A stretch of 64,000 nucleotides of DNA from DATLGB01 sp963724135. Its GTDB lineage: Bacteria; Actinomycetota; Thermoleophilia; Solirubrobacterales; Solirubrobacteraceae. The stretch spans positions 744,001-808,000 of the forward strand of contig CAVRTA010000004.1 in NCBI GenBank assembly GCA_963724135.1, read 5' to 3'. Under the pieces are notes generated by a model, which saw only the letters and a list, made by a program, of their open reading frames with translations, ran no database searches and was not told the DNA's origin. A program made the translations under genes and the position numbers. Positions 52,011-59,768 of the stretch are shown here, piece by piece. Every line of letters starts with the position of its first letter. The stretch's first letter is position 1.

Positions 52011-52200
52011 ATGTCTGAGTCACGCGCCTGTTGCACCCCCGCCGCCCAGGCCACCTGCTGCGAGCCGTCCGCCAAGGAGGTCCTGCTGCGGCACCGCGAC
52101 CGCGGCCATACGCGGGCGCGCCTGAGCGCGAGCTGCGGCTGCGCGGCCGGTCAGAGCACGCCGCTGCAGCTGTTGCCGAACGCGACGCGGACGCTGCTCC
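52011..52200 (+). pseudogene. Small Cys-rich peptide upstream of the flavoprotein, frame uncertain
   Basis: Starts ATG 52011 after AAGGAGCGAGCC. It begins MSESRACCTPAAQATCCEPS, then, after an apparent extra base in GAGGTCCTG, continues with CCGTATAA and, back in the first frame, SCGCAAGQSTP. Four CC or CxC motifs suggest metalloid binding. Short CC-repeat proteins of this type precede ars flavoproteins in other Actinobacteria as far as I recall. The end is not determinable. Confidence 0.4.
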
Positions 52201-52214
52201 AGCGCGGCGAGGAC

Positions 52215-53560
52215 GTGGAACGAGTCCGCGAGTCGACCTGCCGGTCGCGATCGTCGGCGCGGGTCCGGTGGGCCTGGCGGCCGCCGCGCATCTGCGTCGC
52301 CGGGGCATGCGGCCGCTGGTCCTCGAGGCCGGCGACGCCGTCGGCGCGAGCATCCGCGAGTGGGGTCACGTGCGCGTGTTCAGCCCGTGGGAGTTCAACA
52401 TCGACCCGGTCGCAGGCGAGCTGCTGTCGACGCGCACGGCTGGGACGCGCCCGCAGGCCGACGGGTACCCGACCGGGGCGGAGATCGTCGAGCGCTACCT
52501 CGAGCCGCTCGCCGCCGCTGCCCGCGATCGCCAGCAGCGCTGCGCGTTGCGCTCACGCGTGGTCGCGGTCACCCGGCGGGGTCGTGGACAAGCTCAAGGA
52601 CGCCGGCCGCGACGAGGCGCCGTTCGAGCTCGTCGTCGAGCAGGACGGACGTCGAGCATCGGCTGCTGGCACGCGCCGTGATCGACGCCTCCGGCACGTG
52701 GACGCAAGCCCAACCCGCTCGGCTCCGGCGGCATGCCGCGCAGCCGGCGAGCGGGCCCACGCCGACCGCATCGCCTACGGCATCCCCGACGTGCTCGGCG
52801 CGCGACCGGGACCGCTACGCCGGCAAGCGGGTGCTAGTGGTCGGAAGCGGGCACTCGGCGTTCAACGCGATCCTCGACCTGGTGGCCCTGCGCGACTCCG
52901 AGCCGGCGACCGAGATCGTGTGGGCGATCCGCGGCGGCGCGCCCGGGCCGCAAGTACGGCGGCGGCGGAGACGACCAGCTCCCGGCCCGCGGCGCGCTCG
53001 GCGAGGCGGTCCGCGGCTCGTGTCGAGGACGGCTCGATCGAGCTCGATCAGCGGCTTCCACGCGCGCACGGTCGACGAGCGTCGACGGGCGCGGCTCGAC
53101 GCTCTCCGACGGCGAGCCGCAGCATCGCCGCCGACGAGGTGATCGCCGCCACCGGCTTCCGTCCGGACCTGTCGATCCTGCGGCGAGCTGCGCCTGGACC
53201 TCGACGACCGCGTCGAGGCCGCCCGGGCGCTGGCGCCGCTGATCGACCCGAACCTGCACTCGTGCGGATCGGTCCCGCCGCACGGCGTCGACGAGCTCGC
53301 CATCCCGACGAGGGCGTCTATATGGTCGGCATGAAGAGCTACGGCCGCGCGCCGACGTTCCTGCTGCGCACCGGCTACGAGCAGGTCCGCTCGGTCGTCG
53401 CCGCGCTCGCCGGCGACTGGGAGGCGGCCCGTCGCGTCGAGCTCGTGCTGCCCGAGACCGGCGTCTGCAACCTCACGCCGGCGCACACCGGAGGCCGACG
53501 ACCGGCCGCCGCCTGCTGCGGTGCCGGCTCGCCTGCGACAGCGTCGGCGCCGAGGCGTGA
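52215..53560 (+). pseudogene. FAD-dependent oxidoreductase of the ars island, frame-disrupted
   Basis: About 440 residues if repaired. Starts near GTG 52215; recognisable pieces are LPVAIVGAGPVGLAAAAHL (FAD-binding GxGxxG), IREWGHVRVFSPWEFNIDP, GKRVLVVGSGHSAFNAILDL (NAD(P)H-binding motif), ATGFRPDLSIL, and GMKSYGRAPTFLLRTGYEQ with VELVLPETGVCNLTP. The type matches flavoproteins found next to arsR and an MFS gene in actinobacterial ars clusters; the reaction is unknown. I count about ten frame changes, mostly single-base gains, with at least one that looks like a loss near 52439. Confidence 0.7.
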
Positions 53561-54844
53561 GCATCGACGCGACGCACGCTGGACGGTCGGCGCGGCGACT
53601 ACGGTCGCGCCGGCTGCCGCTGCGCGGCTCGCCAGGCTCCGCACGCGCGGCTGGGCGATCACCGCCGCGCTGTCGGTCACCGAGACCGTGTCGTGGGGGA
53701 TCCTCTACTACGCGTTCGCCGTCTTCCTGGTGCCGATGCAGCGGGACCTGGGCTTCAGCGCCGCGCAGCTGACCGGCGCGTTCTCGCTCGCGCTGCTGGT
53801 CTCCGCGGTGGCCGGCGTCGCGGTCGGTCGCCACCTGGACCGGCGCAGCCCGCGGCCGTTGATGACCGCGCGGCTCGGTCGCGGGCGTGCTGCTGGTGCT
53901 CGCCTGGTCGCAGGTGCAGGGCCTCGCTCGCGCTTCTACGTCGGTCTGGGTCGGCGATCGGCGTGGTGATGGCCGCGGTGCTCTACGAGCCGGCGTTCAC
54001 GGTCCTGGCCAAGCAGTTCCCGGCGGCCTGGCGAGCGCCGCCGGGCGATGACCGCGATGACGCTCGTCGCTGCGCTGGCGAGCTTCATCTTCCTGCCGCT
54101 CAGCCAGGCGCTGATCGACGCGCACGGCTGGCGGGACGCACTGGTGATCCTCGCCGTCGATGCTCGCAGCGGTGACGCGTGCCGCTGCACGCGCTCGTGC
54201 TGCGACCAGCGGCGGCAGCCGCGTCAGGGCGGGCACCCGGGCGGCGCCTGCCGCGGAGCCGTCGGTCACGAGCTGCCGCGGCGCTGCGCCCGGCCCGTTC
54301 TGGCTGCTGTCGCTGGCGTTCTTTCTGGCGTCGATCGCGGCGATCGCGATGACCGTGCACGCGATCCCGTTCCTGCTCGAGCGCGGCCACAGCGCCGGCG
54401 TTCGCCGCCTTCGCGCGTCGGCCTGATCGGCATCTCGCAGATCCCCGGCCGGCTGCTGTTCGCACCGATGGCCGGCGCGCTGGCCGCGAGGCCGCAGGCG
54501 ACCGGCGCGCTGTTCGTCACTGATCGCGCCTGGGGATCGCGCGTGGTGGTCGCCGTTGACGCCACCTGGGCGGTGCATGGTGGGACTGGTGTTGCTCGGG
54601 ATGGGCAACGGCATGGGCACGCTCGCCCGTGCGACCGCGATCGCTGACCTCTACGGGCCGAGGTGCCTACGGCACGATCGCTTGGGTCGCCGCGTCGATG
54701 ACGACCGCTGCTCGTGCCGGCGGGCCGGTGCTGGCTGCCATCTTCGCGGCGGCCGTCGGCTACGGCGCGCTGCTGTGGACACTGGCCGTGCTGGCTGCGC
54801 TGGCCGGCGGGCTCGCGTTTCGCGCTGAGCGCCAGGCCGCCTGA
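53557..54844 (+). pseudogene. MFS transporter of the ars island, frame-disrupted
   Basis: About 410 residues if repaired, twelve membrane segments. Pieces: AITAALSVTETVSWGILYYAFAVFLVPM, LTGAFSLALLVSAVAGVAVGRHLD, LASFIFLPLSQALIDAHGWRDALVIL, FWLLSLAFFLASIAAIAMTVHAIPFLLERGHS, RATAIADLYGP and ARAGGPVLAAIFAAAVGYGALLWTLAVLAALAGG. GTG 53557 overlaps the flavoprotein stop. At least seven frame changes. It is probably the exporter partner of the flavoprotein (inference). Confidence 0.7.
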
Positions 54845-54913
54845 GCTCGGCTCGCGCCGCAGGACATCCGGGCCGAGTCCGCCCCGACCGCAAGCCGCGC
54901 AAGCTGCAGATGC

Positions 54914-55071
54914 ATGCCGATCAAGGACGACCCGCGCTCGGGGATCGTCGACGCGCCGTCGACGATGGTCACCGACTCCACGCAGGTCAAGATCCTCGCC
55001 TGGTACGACAACGAGTGGGGCTACGCCAACCGGCTCGTAGAACCAGCACGCAAAGTCGCGCTGTCGCATGA
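54914..55071 (+). pseudogene. C-terminal fragment of an ars-type GAPDH
   Basis: About 50 codons: PRSGIVDAPSTMVTD, TQVKILAWYDNEWGYANRLVE, ARKVALS. This is the end of the GAPDH subtype that pairs with ArsJ, which makes 1-arseno-3-phosphoglycerate from arsenate. The catalytic Cys domain and the NAD domain are absent, so a real deletion of roughly 280 codons removed them. It differs from the glycolytic gap at 33777. The TGA at 55069 overlaps the arsJ ATG. Confidence 0.8.
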
Positions 55072-56270
55072 GCAACGGCGCCGTAGACGCCGCTGCCGGG
55101 CGCCGCGGTGACCTGCGCAACTACGCGATCGTCACCGGCGCATACTGGGCCGACACGATCGCCGACGGCGCGATCCGCGTCCTGGTCCTCTTCTACTTCT
55201 ACGAGCTCGGCTACAGCCCGTTCGCAGTCGCCTCGCTGTTTCTGTTTCTACGAGGTCTTCGGGATCGTCACCAACCTCGTCGGCGGCTACGTCGCCGCTC
55301 GCCTCGGCCTGAAGGTCACGCTCCTCGCCGGCCTCGCGACCCAGATCACCGCGCTGGCCATGCTCGGCCTAGTGCCCGAGTCGTGGCTGGTCGTCGCCTA
55401 CGTGATGGTCGCCCAGGCACTGTCGGGCATCGCCAACCACCTCACCAAGATGTCCTCCAAGAGCGCGGTCAAGCTCGTCGTACCCGAGGACGCACCCGGC
55501 GCGCTCTACAAGTGGGTCGCGATCCTCACAGGATCCAAGAACGCGCTCAAGGGCGTCGGGTTCTTCGTCGGCGGGCTGCTACTGAGCACCGTCGGATTCC
55601 AGCCGGCCGTGCTGATCCTCGCCGGCCCGGTCGCCACCGCGCTGATCGCCACTCTCGTACTGATGCGCGGCGGGCTCAGCAAGACGCCAAGGCGAAGTTC
55701 CGACAGATGTTCTCCCACAGCCGCGCCGTCAACGTCCTCGCCGGCGCACGCATCTTTCTGTTCGCATCCCGCGACGTGTGGTTCGTCGTCGGCGTGCCCG
55801 TCTACCTGCGCACCGTGCTCGACTGGACCTTCTGGCAAGTCGGCACCTTCATGGCCGTCTGGGTCATCGGCTACGGAATCGTCCAGGCCTCGGCGCCGCG
55901 CTTCGTGCGCCGCCGCGCCTCAGAACACGGGTCCGAGCCAGACGGCCACACCGCCACCTGGCTGGCGTTCGCACTCGCCGCGTTTCCTGCCGCCATCGCG
56001 CTCGCGCTCGCTCTCGACATCGACGCGACCGCCGTGCCCGTGGGCGGGCTGATCGTCTTCGGCGTTGTGTTCGCGATGAGCTCCGCCGTGCACTCTTACC
56101 TGATCCTCGCCTACGCACAAGGCGACAAGGTCGCGATGAACGTCGGCTTCTACTACATGGCCAACGCCGGCGGACGCCTCACCGGAACCGTGCTGTCCGG
56201 CGCGTGTCGTCCTTCATCGTCTGGCGGACGCTCGAGTGAGCCAGGTCGCGTCGAGCACACAGCTGATTAG
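55068..56270 (+). pseudogene. arsJ: ArsJ organoarsenical efflux MFS protein, frame-disrupted and C-terminally altered
   Basis: Starts ATG 55068. Pieces: GDLRNYAIVTGAYWADTIADGAIRVLVLFYFYELGYSPF, then shifted from 55247 (one extra T) VFGIVTNLVGGYVAARLGLKVTLLAGLATQITALAML and KMSSKSAVKLVVPEDAPGALYKWVAILTGSKNALKGVGFFVGGLLL, then back near 55682 AKFRQMFSHSRAVNVLAGARIFLFASRDVWFVVGVPVYLRTVLDWTFWQVG. ArsJ expels 1-arseno-3-phosphoglycerate. Homology stops at about 56203 (MANAGGRLTGTVLSG); the last one or two helices are missing. Confidence 0.82.
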
Positions 56271-56690
56271 GGAGCCATCCTCCGAGCGCGCTCGAGGCGG
56301 GGCGCACAGCGGCGCTCGGACTCAGCTCGCACTCCGAACTCACGGGGCCGATGTCCCCGAGTCGGTCCCCACGGGCCTCGAGAAGGTGTCGCAAGCGGCC
56401 GTGTAGAGCCAACTCGCCCGCTTACGGTGAGGGCTCGAAAACCGTTCCTTCCTCCGGCCAGAAGGCCGAGACCGTTCCCAAGCCGAAGGTCGCGGGTTCG
56501 ACCCCCGTCTCGCGCTTGGCTCTGCAGGGCGGATTCGATCCGGGGCCGCAAAGATCCCGCTCATCGAAGAAAAGTCCCAAGGCCCAGTTTCGCTGAGTTG
56601 GTGTCACGCGCGCAGGACCAATCCGTGCCGCTCGGGGCTCGGGGCCAAACAGGCTCGACATAGCCGGGCGGCCTGAAGAGAGGGGCTCGT
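56240..56690. other. Non-coding stretch at the right island end
   Basis: No convincing gene. It holds the second 49-bp repeat at 56475-56523. Left of it is unassigned sequence with short open frames; right of it, 56524-56690, is also unassigned and leads to the promoter region of the secreted protein. No integrase fragment could be recognised on either strand. Confidence 0.6.
56475..56523 (+). repeat. attR-like 49-bp direct repeat, copy 2
   Basis: Identical to 49815-49863. It contains only the tRNA-Gly part from the anticodon loop to the 3' end; the acceptor and D-arm half is missing, so it is not a functional tRNA. Position 6660 bases from copy 1. Confidence 0.85.
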
Positions 56691-56996
56691 ATGGGCGGGG
56701 GGAAAGTCACGCGCGTCGTGGCAATGGCATCGGCCGTGGGCGCGATGATCGTCGCGCCGGCGCTTGCTGACAACGATGACAACACGGGTTGCCCGCCTGG
56801 GTGGGATCCCCAGGCGGTGGCCGGTTCGACCGCTGGGCACGATCGCTGGGATCGCAACGGCGACGGTGTGATCTGCAGCAAGGGCAACGAGACGCTGCCC
56901 GGCAACGCCGGTCCGCCGAACGGCCAGGGGAACACCCAGGTCGGCTCGCCGGAGACCAGCGGCCACAACCACAAGGACAACAACAACCCGGCGTAG
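56691..56996 (+). CDS. Small secreted protein with excalibur-like Asp/Cys motif
   Basis: 101 residues. Signal peptide KVTRVVAMASAVGAMIVAPALA; the mature part is Asn/Gly/Asp rich, with two cysteines. WDRNGDGVICSK is close to the excalibur calcium-binding signature (DxNxDGxxC). Extracellular, function unknown. ATG 56691 with a GAGAGG Shine-Dalgarno. First gene outside the island. Confidence 0.75.
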   Translation: MGGGKVTRVVAMASAVGAMIVAPALADNDDNTGCPPGWDPQAVAGSTAGHDRWDRNGDGVICSKGNETLPGNAGPPNGQGNTQVGSPETSGHNHKDNNNPA

Positions 56997-57079
56997 CGCG
57001 CGGGTGATAGTCGTTGCCGCCGCCGCTTCGCCGGTGGCGGCAACGGCAGTCCCAACTCGGATGCGCCCACGCCTAGATA

Positions 57080-57095
57080 ATCAGATTTATCTGAT
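57080..57095. promoter_or_regulatory. Operator palindrome of the phd-vapC pair
   Basis: ATCAGAT-TT-ATCTGAT, perfect 7-base arms, centred 19 bases before the antitoxin ATG in an otherwise GC-rich region. The pattern fits autoregulation by the Phd-type antitoxin. Confidence 0.7.
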
Positions 57096-57106
57096 ACCCT
57101 CACCCC

Positions 57107-57364
57107 ATGACCCGGATGACTGCCACTGACGCAGCGCGCAGCTTCTCCGAACTGCTCAACAGGGTCGCGAACGGTGAGGAGATCGAGGTCACGCGCAGCG
57201 GCGCACCGGTCGCCGTGCTCTCGGCGCCGAAGTCTCGTCTGGTTTCGGCCGACCGCTTCCGGGAGCTGATCGCGACCGCGCCCGCCCCCGACGCCGAGTT
57301 CGCCGACGACTTGCGAGCGGCGCGCGAGTCGGTTGGACCGCCCGAGGACGCATGGCAGTCCTGA
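57107..57364 (+). CDS. Phd/YefM-family antitoxin
   Basis: 85 residues. MTATDAARSFSELLNRVANGEEIEVTRSGAPVAVL is the Phd/YefM DNA-binding and dimer domain; the acidic C-terminus (DAEFADDLRAARE) would wrap the toxin. ATG start. It overlaps the PIN toxin gene by 13 bases. Confidence 0.88.
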   Translation: MTRMTATDAARSFSELLNRVANGEEIEVTRSGAPVAVLSAPKSRLVSADRFRELIATAPAPDAEFADDLRAARESVGPPEDAWQS

Positions 57365-57753
57365 TCGACACCGACATGCTCGTCGATCTCGAGCGCGGCG
57401 TCGTCAACCCTGAAGTGGAGAACGCGATCGGAAACGAGGACCGGGCGATCAGCGTCATCACCGTCAGCGAGTTGCTGCACGGCGTGCACCGAGCCAGCGG
57501 CGCACAGCGCACGCGGCGCCGGGCGTTCGTCGAGCACCTGCTGGGCGGGATGCGGGCGATCGAGGTCACCGAGCCGATCGCGAGAGTTCACGCGGACATC
57601 TGGGCCCAGCTGGCGGCCAAGGGTCGGCTCATCGGCGCGCACGATCTCTGGATCGCAGCCACCGCCCTGGCGCACGGGCTGGGTATCGCGACCGGCAATG
57701 CGGATGAGTTCCAACGGGTCCCGGGGCTACGCGTGGTCACGACGCCCACCTGA
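57352..57753 (+). CDS. vapC: VapC-type PIN domain toxin
   Basis: 133-residue PIN nuclease. LIDTDMLVDLE (first Asp), SVITVSELLHGVHRA (Glu), IGAHDLWIAATAL (Asp) and ATGNADEFQRVPGLRVV (last Asp) give the four-acid site. Cleaves RNA, typically tRNA, in this family. ATG 57352 within the antitoxin gene. Intact. Confidence 0.9.
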   Translation: MAVLIDTDMLVDLERGVVNPEVENAIGNEDRAISVITVSELLHGVHRASGAQRTRRRAFVEHLLGGMRAIEVTEPIARVHADIWAQLAAKGRLIGAHDLWIAATALAHGLGIATGNADEFQRVPGLRVVTTPT

Positions 57754-57836
57754 TCCCAAGCATGGGGGATGCCGCGCTGGTTGAGCTCGCATCCGGACGT
57801 CGCGTGGAAGACTCCCGGTCGTGACGCCCAGCCGGC

Positions 57837-58310
57837 GTGTCCCACTTCGAGATCACCGTGCGCGATCTCGATCGCTCGTTGGGCTTCTACCGGGACCAGC
57901 TCGGGCTGCCCGTTGTGCTCGAAGGCACATCGGACCAGGTGTTCCCGAGTACCGGGCGGCTCCGCATCTACGAGCACGCGGAGCGCGTCTTTCGCTTCGC
58001 GGTGGTGGCTGCGAGCGCGCAGCCTGAGCCGATGGGCCACGGGGCGGCGCCCACGGTCGTACTGCTCTCCCCGCTCGGTGACCCGCCGACCGGCGCGAGC
58101 ATCAAGGTGGACCAGGTCGGCATCACCCACTTCGGGATCTGGGTCGACGACCTCGACACGCTGTACGAGCGTCTCGAGGGTGAAGGCGTGCCGTGCCTGG
58201 AACCTCCGCACACGCTGCTGACAACCCCCGAGGGGATCTGGCGTTCTGCGTTCCTGCAGGACCCGGACGGGGTCATCGTCCAGCTTGACGAGTTCGTGCC
58301 GCCCTCCTGA
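57837..58310 (+). CDS. VOC family protein
   Basis: 157 residues. SHFEITVRDLDRSLGFYRDQLGLPVVLEG and GITHFGIWVDDLDTLYERLEGEGVPC are two beta-alpha-beta halves, with the closing FLQDPDGVIVQLDEF. The metal residues are His (strand 1), His (middle), and Glu near the end. Substrate unknown. GTG 57837. Confidence 0.8.
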   Translation: MSHFEITVRDLDRSLGFYRDQLGLPVVLEGTSDQVFPSTGRLRIYEHAERVFRFAVVAASAQPEPMGHGAAPTVVLLSPLGDPPTGASIKVDQVGITHFGIWVDDLDTLYERLEGEGVPCLEPPHTLLTTPEGIWRSAFLQDPDGVIVQLDEFVPPS

Positions 58311-58316
58311 GAGTCG

Positions 58317-58730
58317 CTACGCGAACGGGTTCTCGATGCGGACGGAGCGGATCGTCGCTCCGTCCGCGAGGTCCTCGGTGAGCAGGACATCGCAGCCGGC
58401 GGCACGGGCGGCTTCGACGATCAGCGCGTCCCAGTATGAGAGCTGCGACGACTCGCTGGAGGCGACGGCCGCCGCCGCCAGCTCCGCGTCGACCGGCACC
58501 ACCGGAAGTCGCAACAGCTGCGCTACCGCCGCTCGGGCGTCGACGGCCGGCAGCGGCTTGGCGAGCTTGCGCGTGACGACGACGTAGAACTCGCCGATGA
58601 CCTGGGCGCTGAGGGTAAGCGGCGCCGGGGGCGCGCTCAGCAGCGCTCGCGCGCGGTCGCGTTTCCGAGGCTCGCCGTCGTCGAAGGCGTAGACGAGGAC
58701 GCTGGTGTCGAGGAACGCCCTAACGCTCAT
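58317..58730 (-). CDS. vapC: VapC-type PIN domain toxin
   Basis: 137 residues. AFLDTSVLVYAFD, LSAQVIGEFYVVV, LSYWDALIVEAA and LLTEDLADGATI hold the four acidic residues. Toxin of the pair with the RHH antitoxin upstream, whose end it overlaps by 11 bases. ATG 58730. Intact. Confidence 0.9.
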   Translation of the reverse strand: MSVRAFLDTSVLVYAFDDGEPRKRDRARALLSAPPAPLTLSAQVIGEFYVVVTRKLAKPLPAVDARAAVAQLLRLPVVPVDAELAAAAVASSESSQLSYWDALIVEAARAAGCDVLLTEDLADGATIRSVRIENPFA

Positions 58731-58959
58731 GGACGTCGCCGCGGGTCCACGAGCGCCCGCCGCGGCCGCTGGATCCCGACGAGCGCTCGGCCAGAGCGAC
58801 GAGGGCGCGGGCGGCGTCCTCGACCTCGTCCGCGCCGGCGAAGCTCTCGAGATACGCCCGGACGAGCGCGTTGACGGACGTTCCGTGGTCAAGGGCGCGC
58901 CGGCGCGCCCGGAGCAGCACGTCGTCCGCGATGGTCAGAGTCAGGTTGGCCACAGCCAC
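58720..58959 (-). CDS. vapB: Ribbon-helix-helix antitoxin (VapB type)
   Basis: 79 residues. ANLTLTIADDVLLRARRRALDHGTSVNALVRAYLESFAG is a ribbon-helix-helix DNA-binding domain; the C-terminus is Ser/Gly/Arg rich. The GTG at 58959 (or 58953) sits just inside the inverted repeat 58962-58986, expected to be its own operator. Confidence 0.85.
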   Translation of the reverse strand: MAVANLTLTIADDVLLRARRRALDHGTSVNALVRAYLESFAGADEVEDAARALVALAERSSGSSGRGGRSWTRGDVHER

Positions 58960-58961
58960 CA

Positions 58962-58986
58962 GTGTAACACGGGTTATGTGCTACAC
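58962..58986. promoter_or_regulatory. Operator-like inverted repeat at the vapB start
   Basis: GTGTA (58962-58966) and TACAC (58982-58986), with inner CAC/GTG symmetry; two bases upstream of the vapB start codon. Confidence 0.55.
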
Positions 58987-59037
58987 AGCTCGAAGGACGT
59001 ACCGGGAGGAAGCCGACGATTCGGGTAGGACCTCCGC

Positions 59038-59748
59038 ATGAGCCGAGCGACATCAGAGGCCGCCGCCACCTTCGCCGGGCTCGCCATGGGCGCCCTGGCC
59101 GCGCTGCGACGCGGGAAGGCAGTGCACCCGCAGGGCGAGGTCTACGAGGCGACGCTGCAGATCGCGGGGGCGCCCGAGGCCCCGCAGGGTGCGTCGCTGC
59201 TCACCCGTCCCGGCGAGCGCCGGGCGGTCGTCCGATTCAGCCGCTCCCTCGGCGTGCCGCGGCCGCTCCCGGACCTGCTCGGACTGGCGCTGCGCGTTCT
59301 CGACGCCTACGGGCCCGACCGCCACCAGGACTTCCTGCTCGTGACGAGCATCGACCGCCCGGTGCTGCGGCACGTGTTCGTCCCTGCGCGCGGGATCGCG
59401 GACCGCGCGTACTCGAGCTCGCTGCCCTACCGGGCCGGTGACGAGGAGTTCGTGGTCGGCGTGCTGCCGATCTCCGAGCAGCGCTTCCAGCTCGCCGTCG
59501 CTCCGCTCATCGGCCGCGGGACCTTCCGGCCCGTGGGGGAGATCCGCATCGGCCGGCGGCTCGACGACGTCGCCGACGCGCTCCGCTTCAACCCCTTCAA
59601 CACGGGCGGCGGCATCGAGCCGGCGGGCCGACTGAACGCCCTGCGGCGGCGGGCCTACCCGATGTCACAGGCAACGTGGGGACGCGTCCGCCCCGGCGCG
59701 GGCGAACGGCAGCGCCAGGCGGACACGGTGACTCAGCGCGGCGTGTAG
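59038..59748 (+). CDS. Conserved protein, possible catalase-like fold
   Basis: 236 residues. The segments ERRAVVRFSRSLGVPRPLPDLLGLALRV and DRHQDFLLVTSIDRPVLRHVF echo the catalase-fold RFS and substrate-channel motifs, but there is no heme-ligand tyrosine motif and no catalytic His segment. I do not recognise a function. ATG 59038. Ends convergent to the flavoprotein gene. Confidence 0.65.
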   Translation: MSRATSEAAATFAGLAMGALAALRRGKAVHPQGEVYEATLQIAGAPEAPQGASLLTRPGERRAVVRFSRSLGVPRPLPDLLGLALRVLDAYGPDRHQDFLLVTSIDRPVLRHVFVPARGIADRAYSSSLPYRAGDEEFVVGVLPISEQRFQLAVAPLIGRGTFRPVGEIRIGRRLDDVADALRFNPFNTGGGIEPAGRLNALRRRAYPMSQATWGRVRPGAGERQRQADTVTQRGV

Positions 59749-59768
59749 CCCGCAGGCCGCATCGCGGG

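Larger units (their letters stand above)
49815..56523. mobile_element. Genomic island in tRNA-Gly carrying arsenic genes
   Basis: Bounded by the 49-bp repeats. Cargo: cupin (minus), LysR, arsR (minus), Cys-rich peptide, FAD oxidoreductase, MFS transporter, GAPDH C-terminal piece and arsJ. No integrase, transposase or relaxase is recognisable, so it is not self-mobile as read. Almost every gene has several frameshifts, while the flanking genes are nearly all intact. Either the island is decaying, or this part of the sequence has uncorrected indel errors, which could happen if it was covered by few reads. Confidence 0.75.

Noticed and set aside
56475..56523. A second tRNA-Gly gene
   Set aside because: Only the anticodon loop and 3' part are present, with no acceptor 5' strand and no D-arm; it is a direct-repeat copy.
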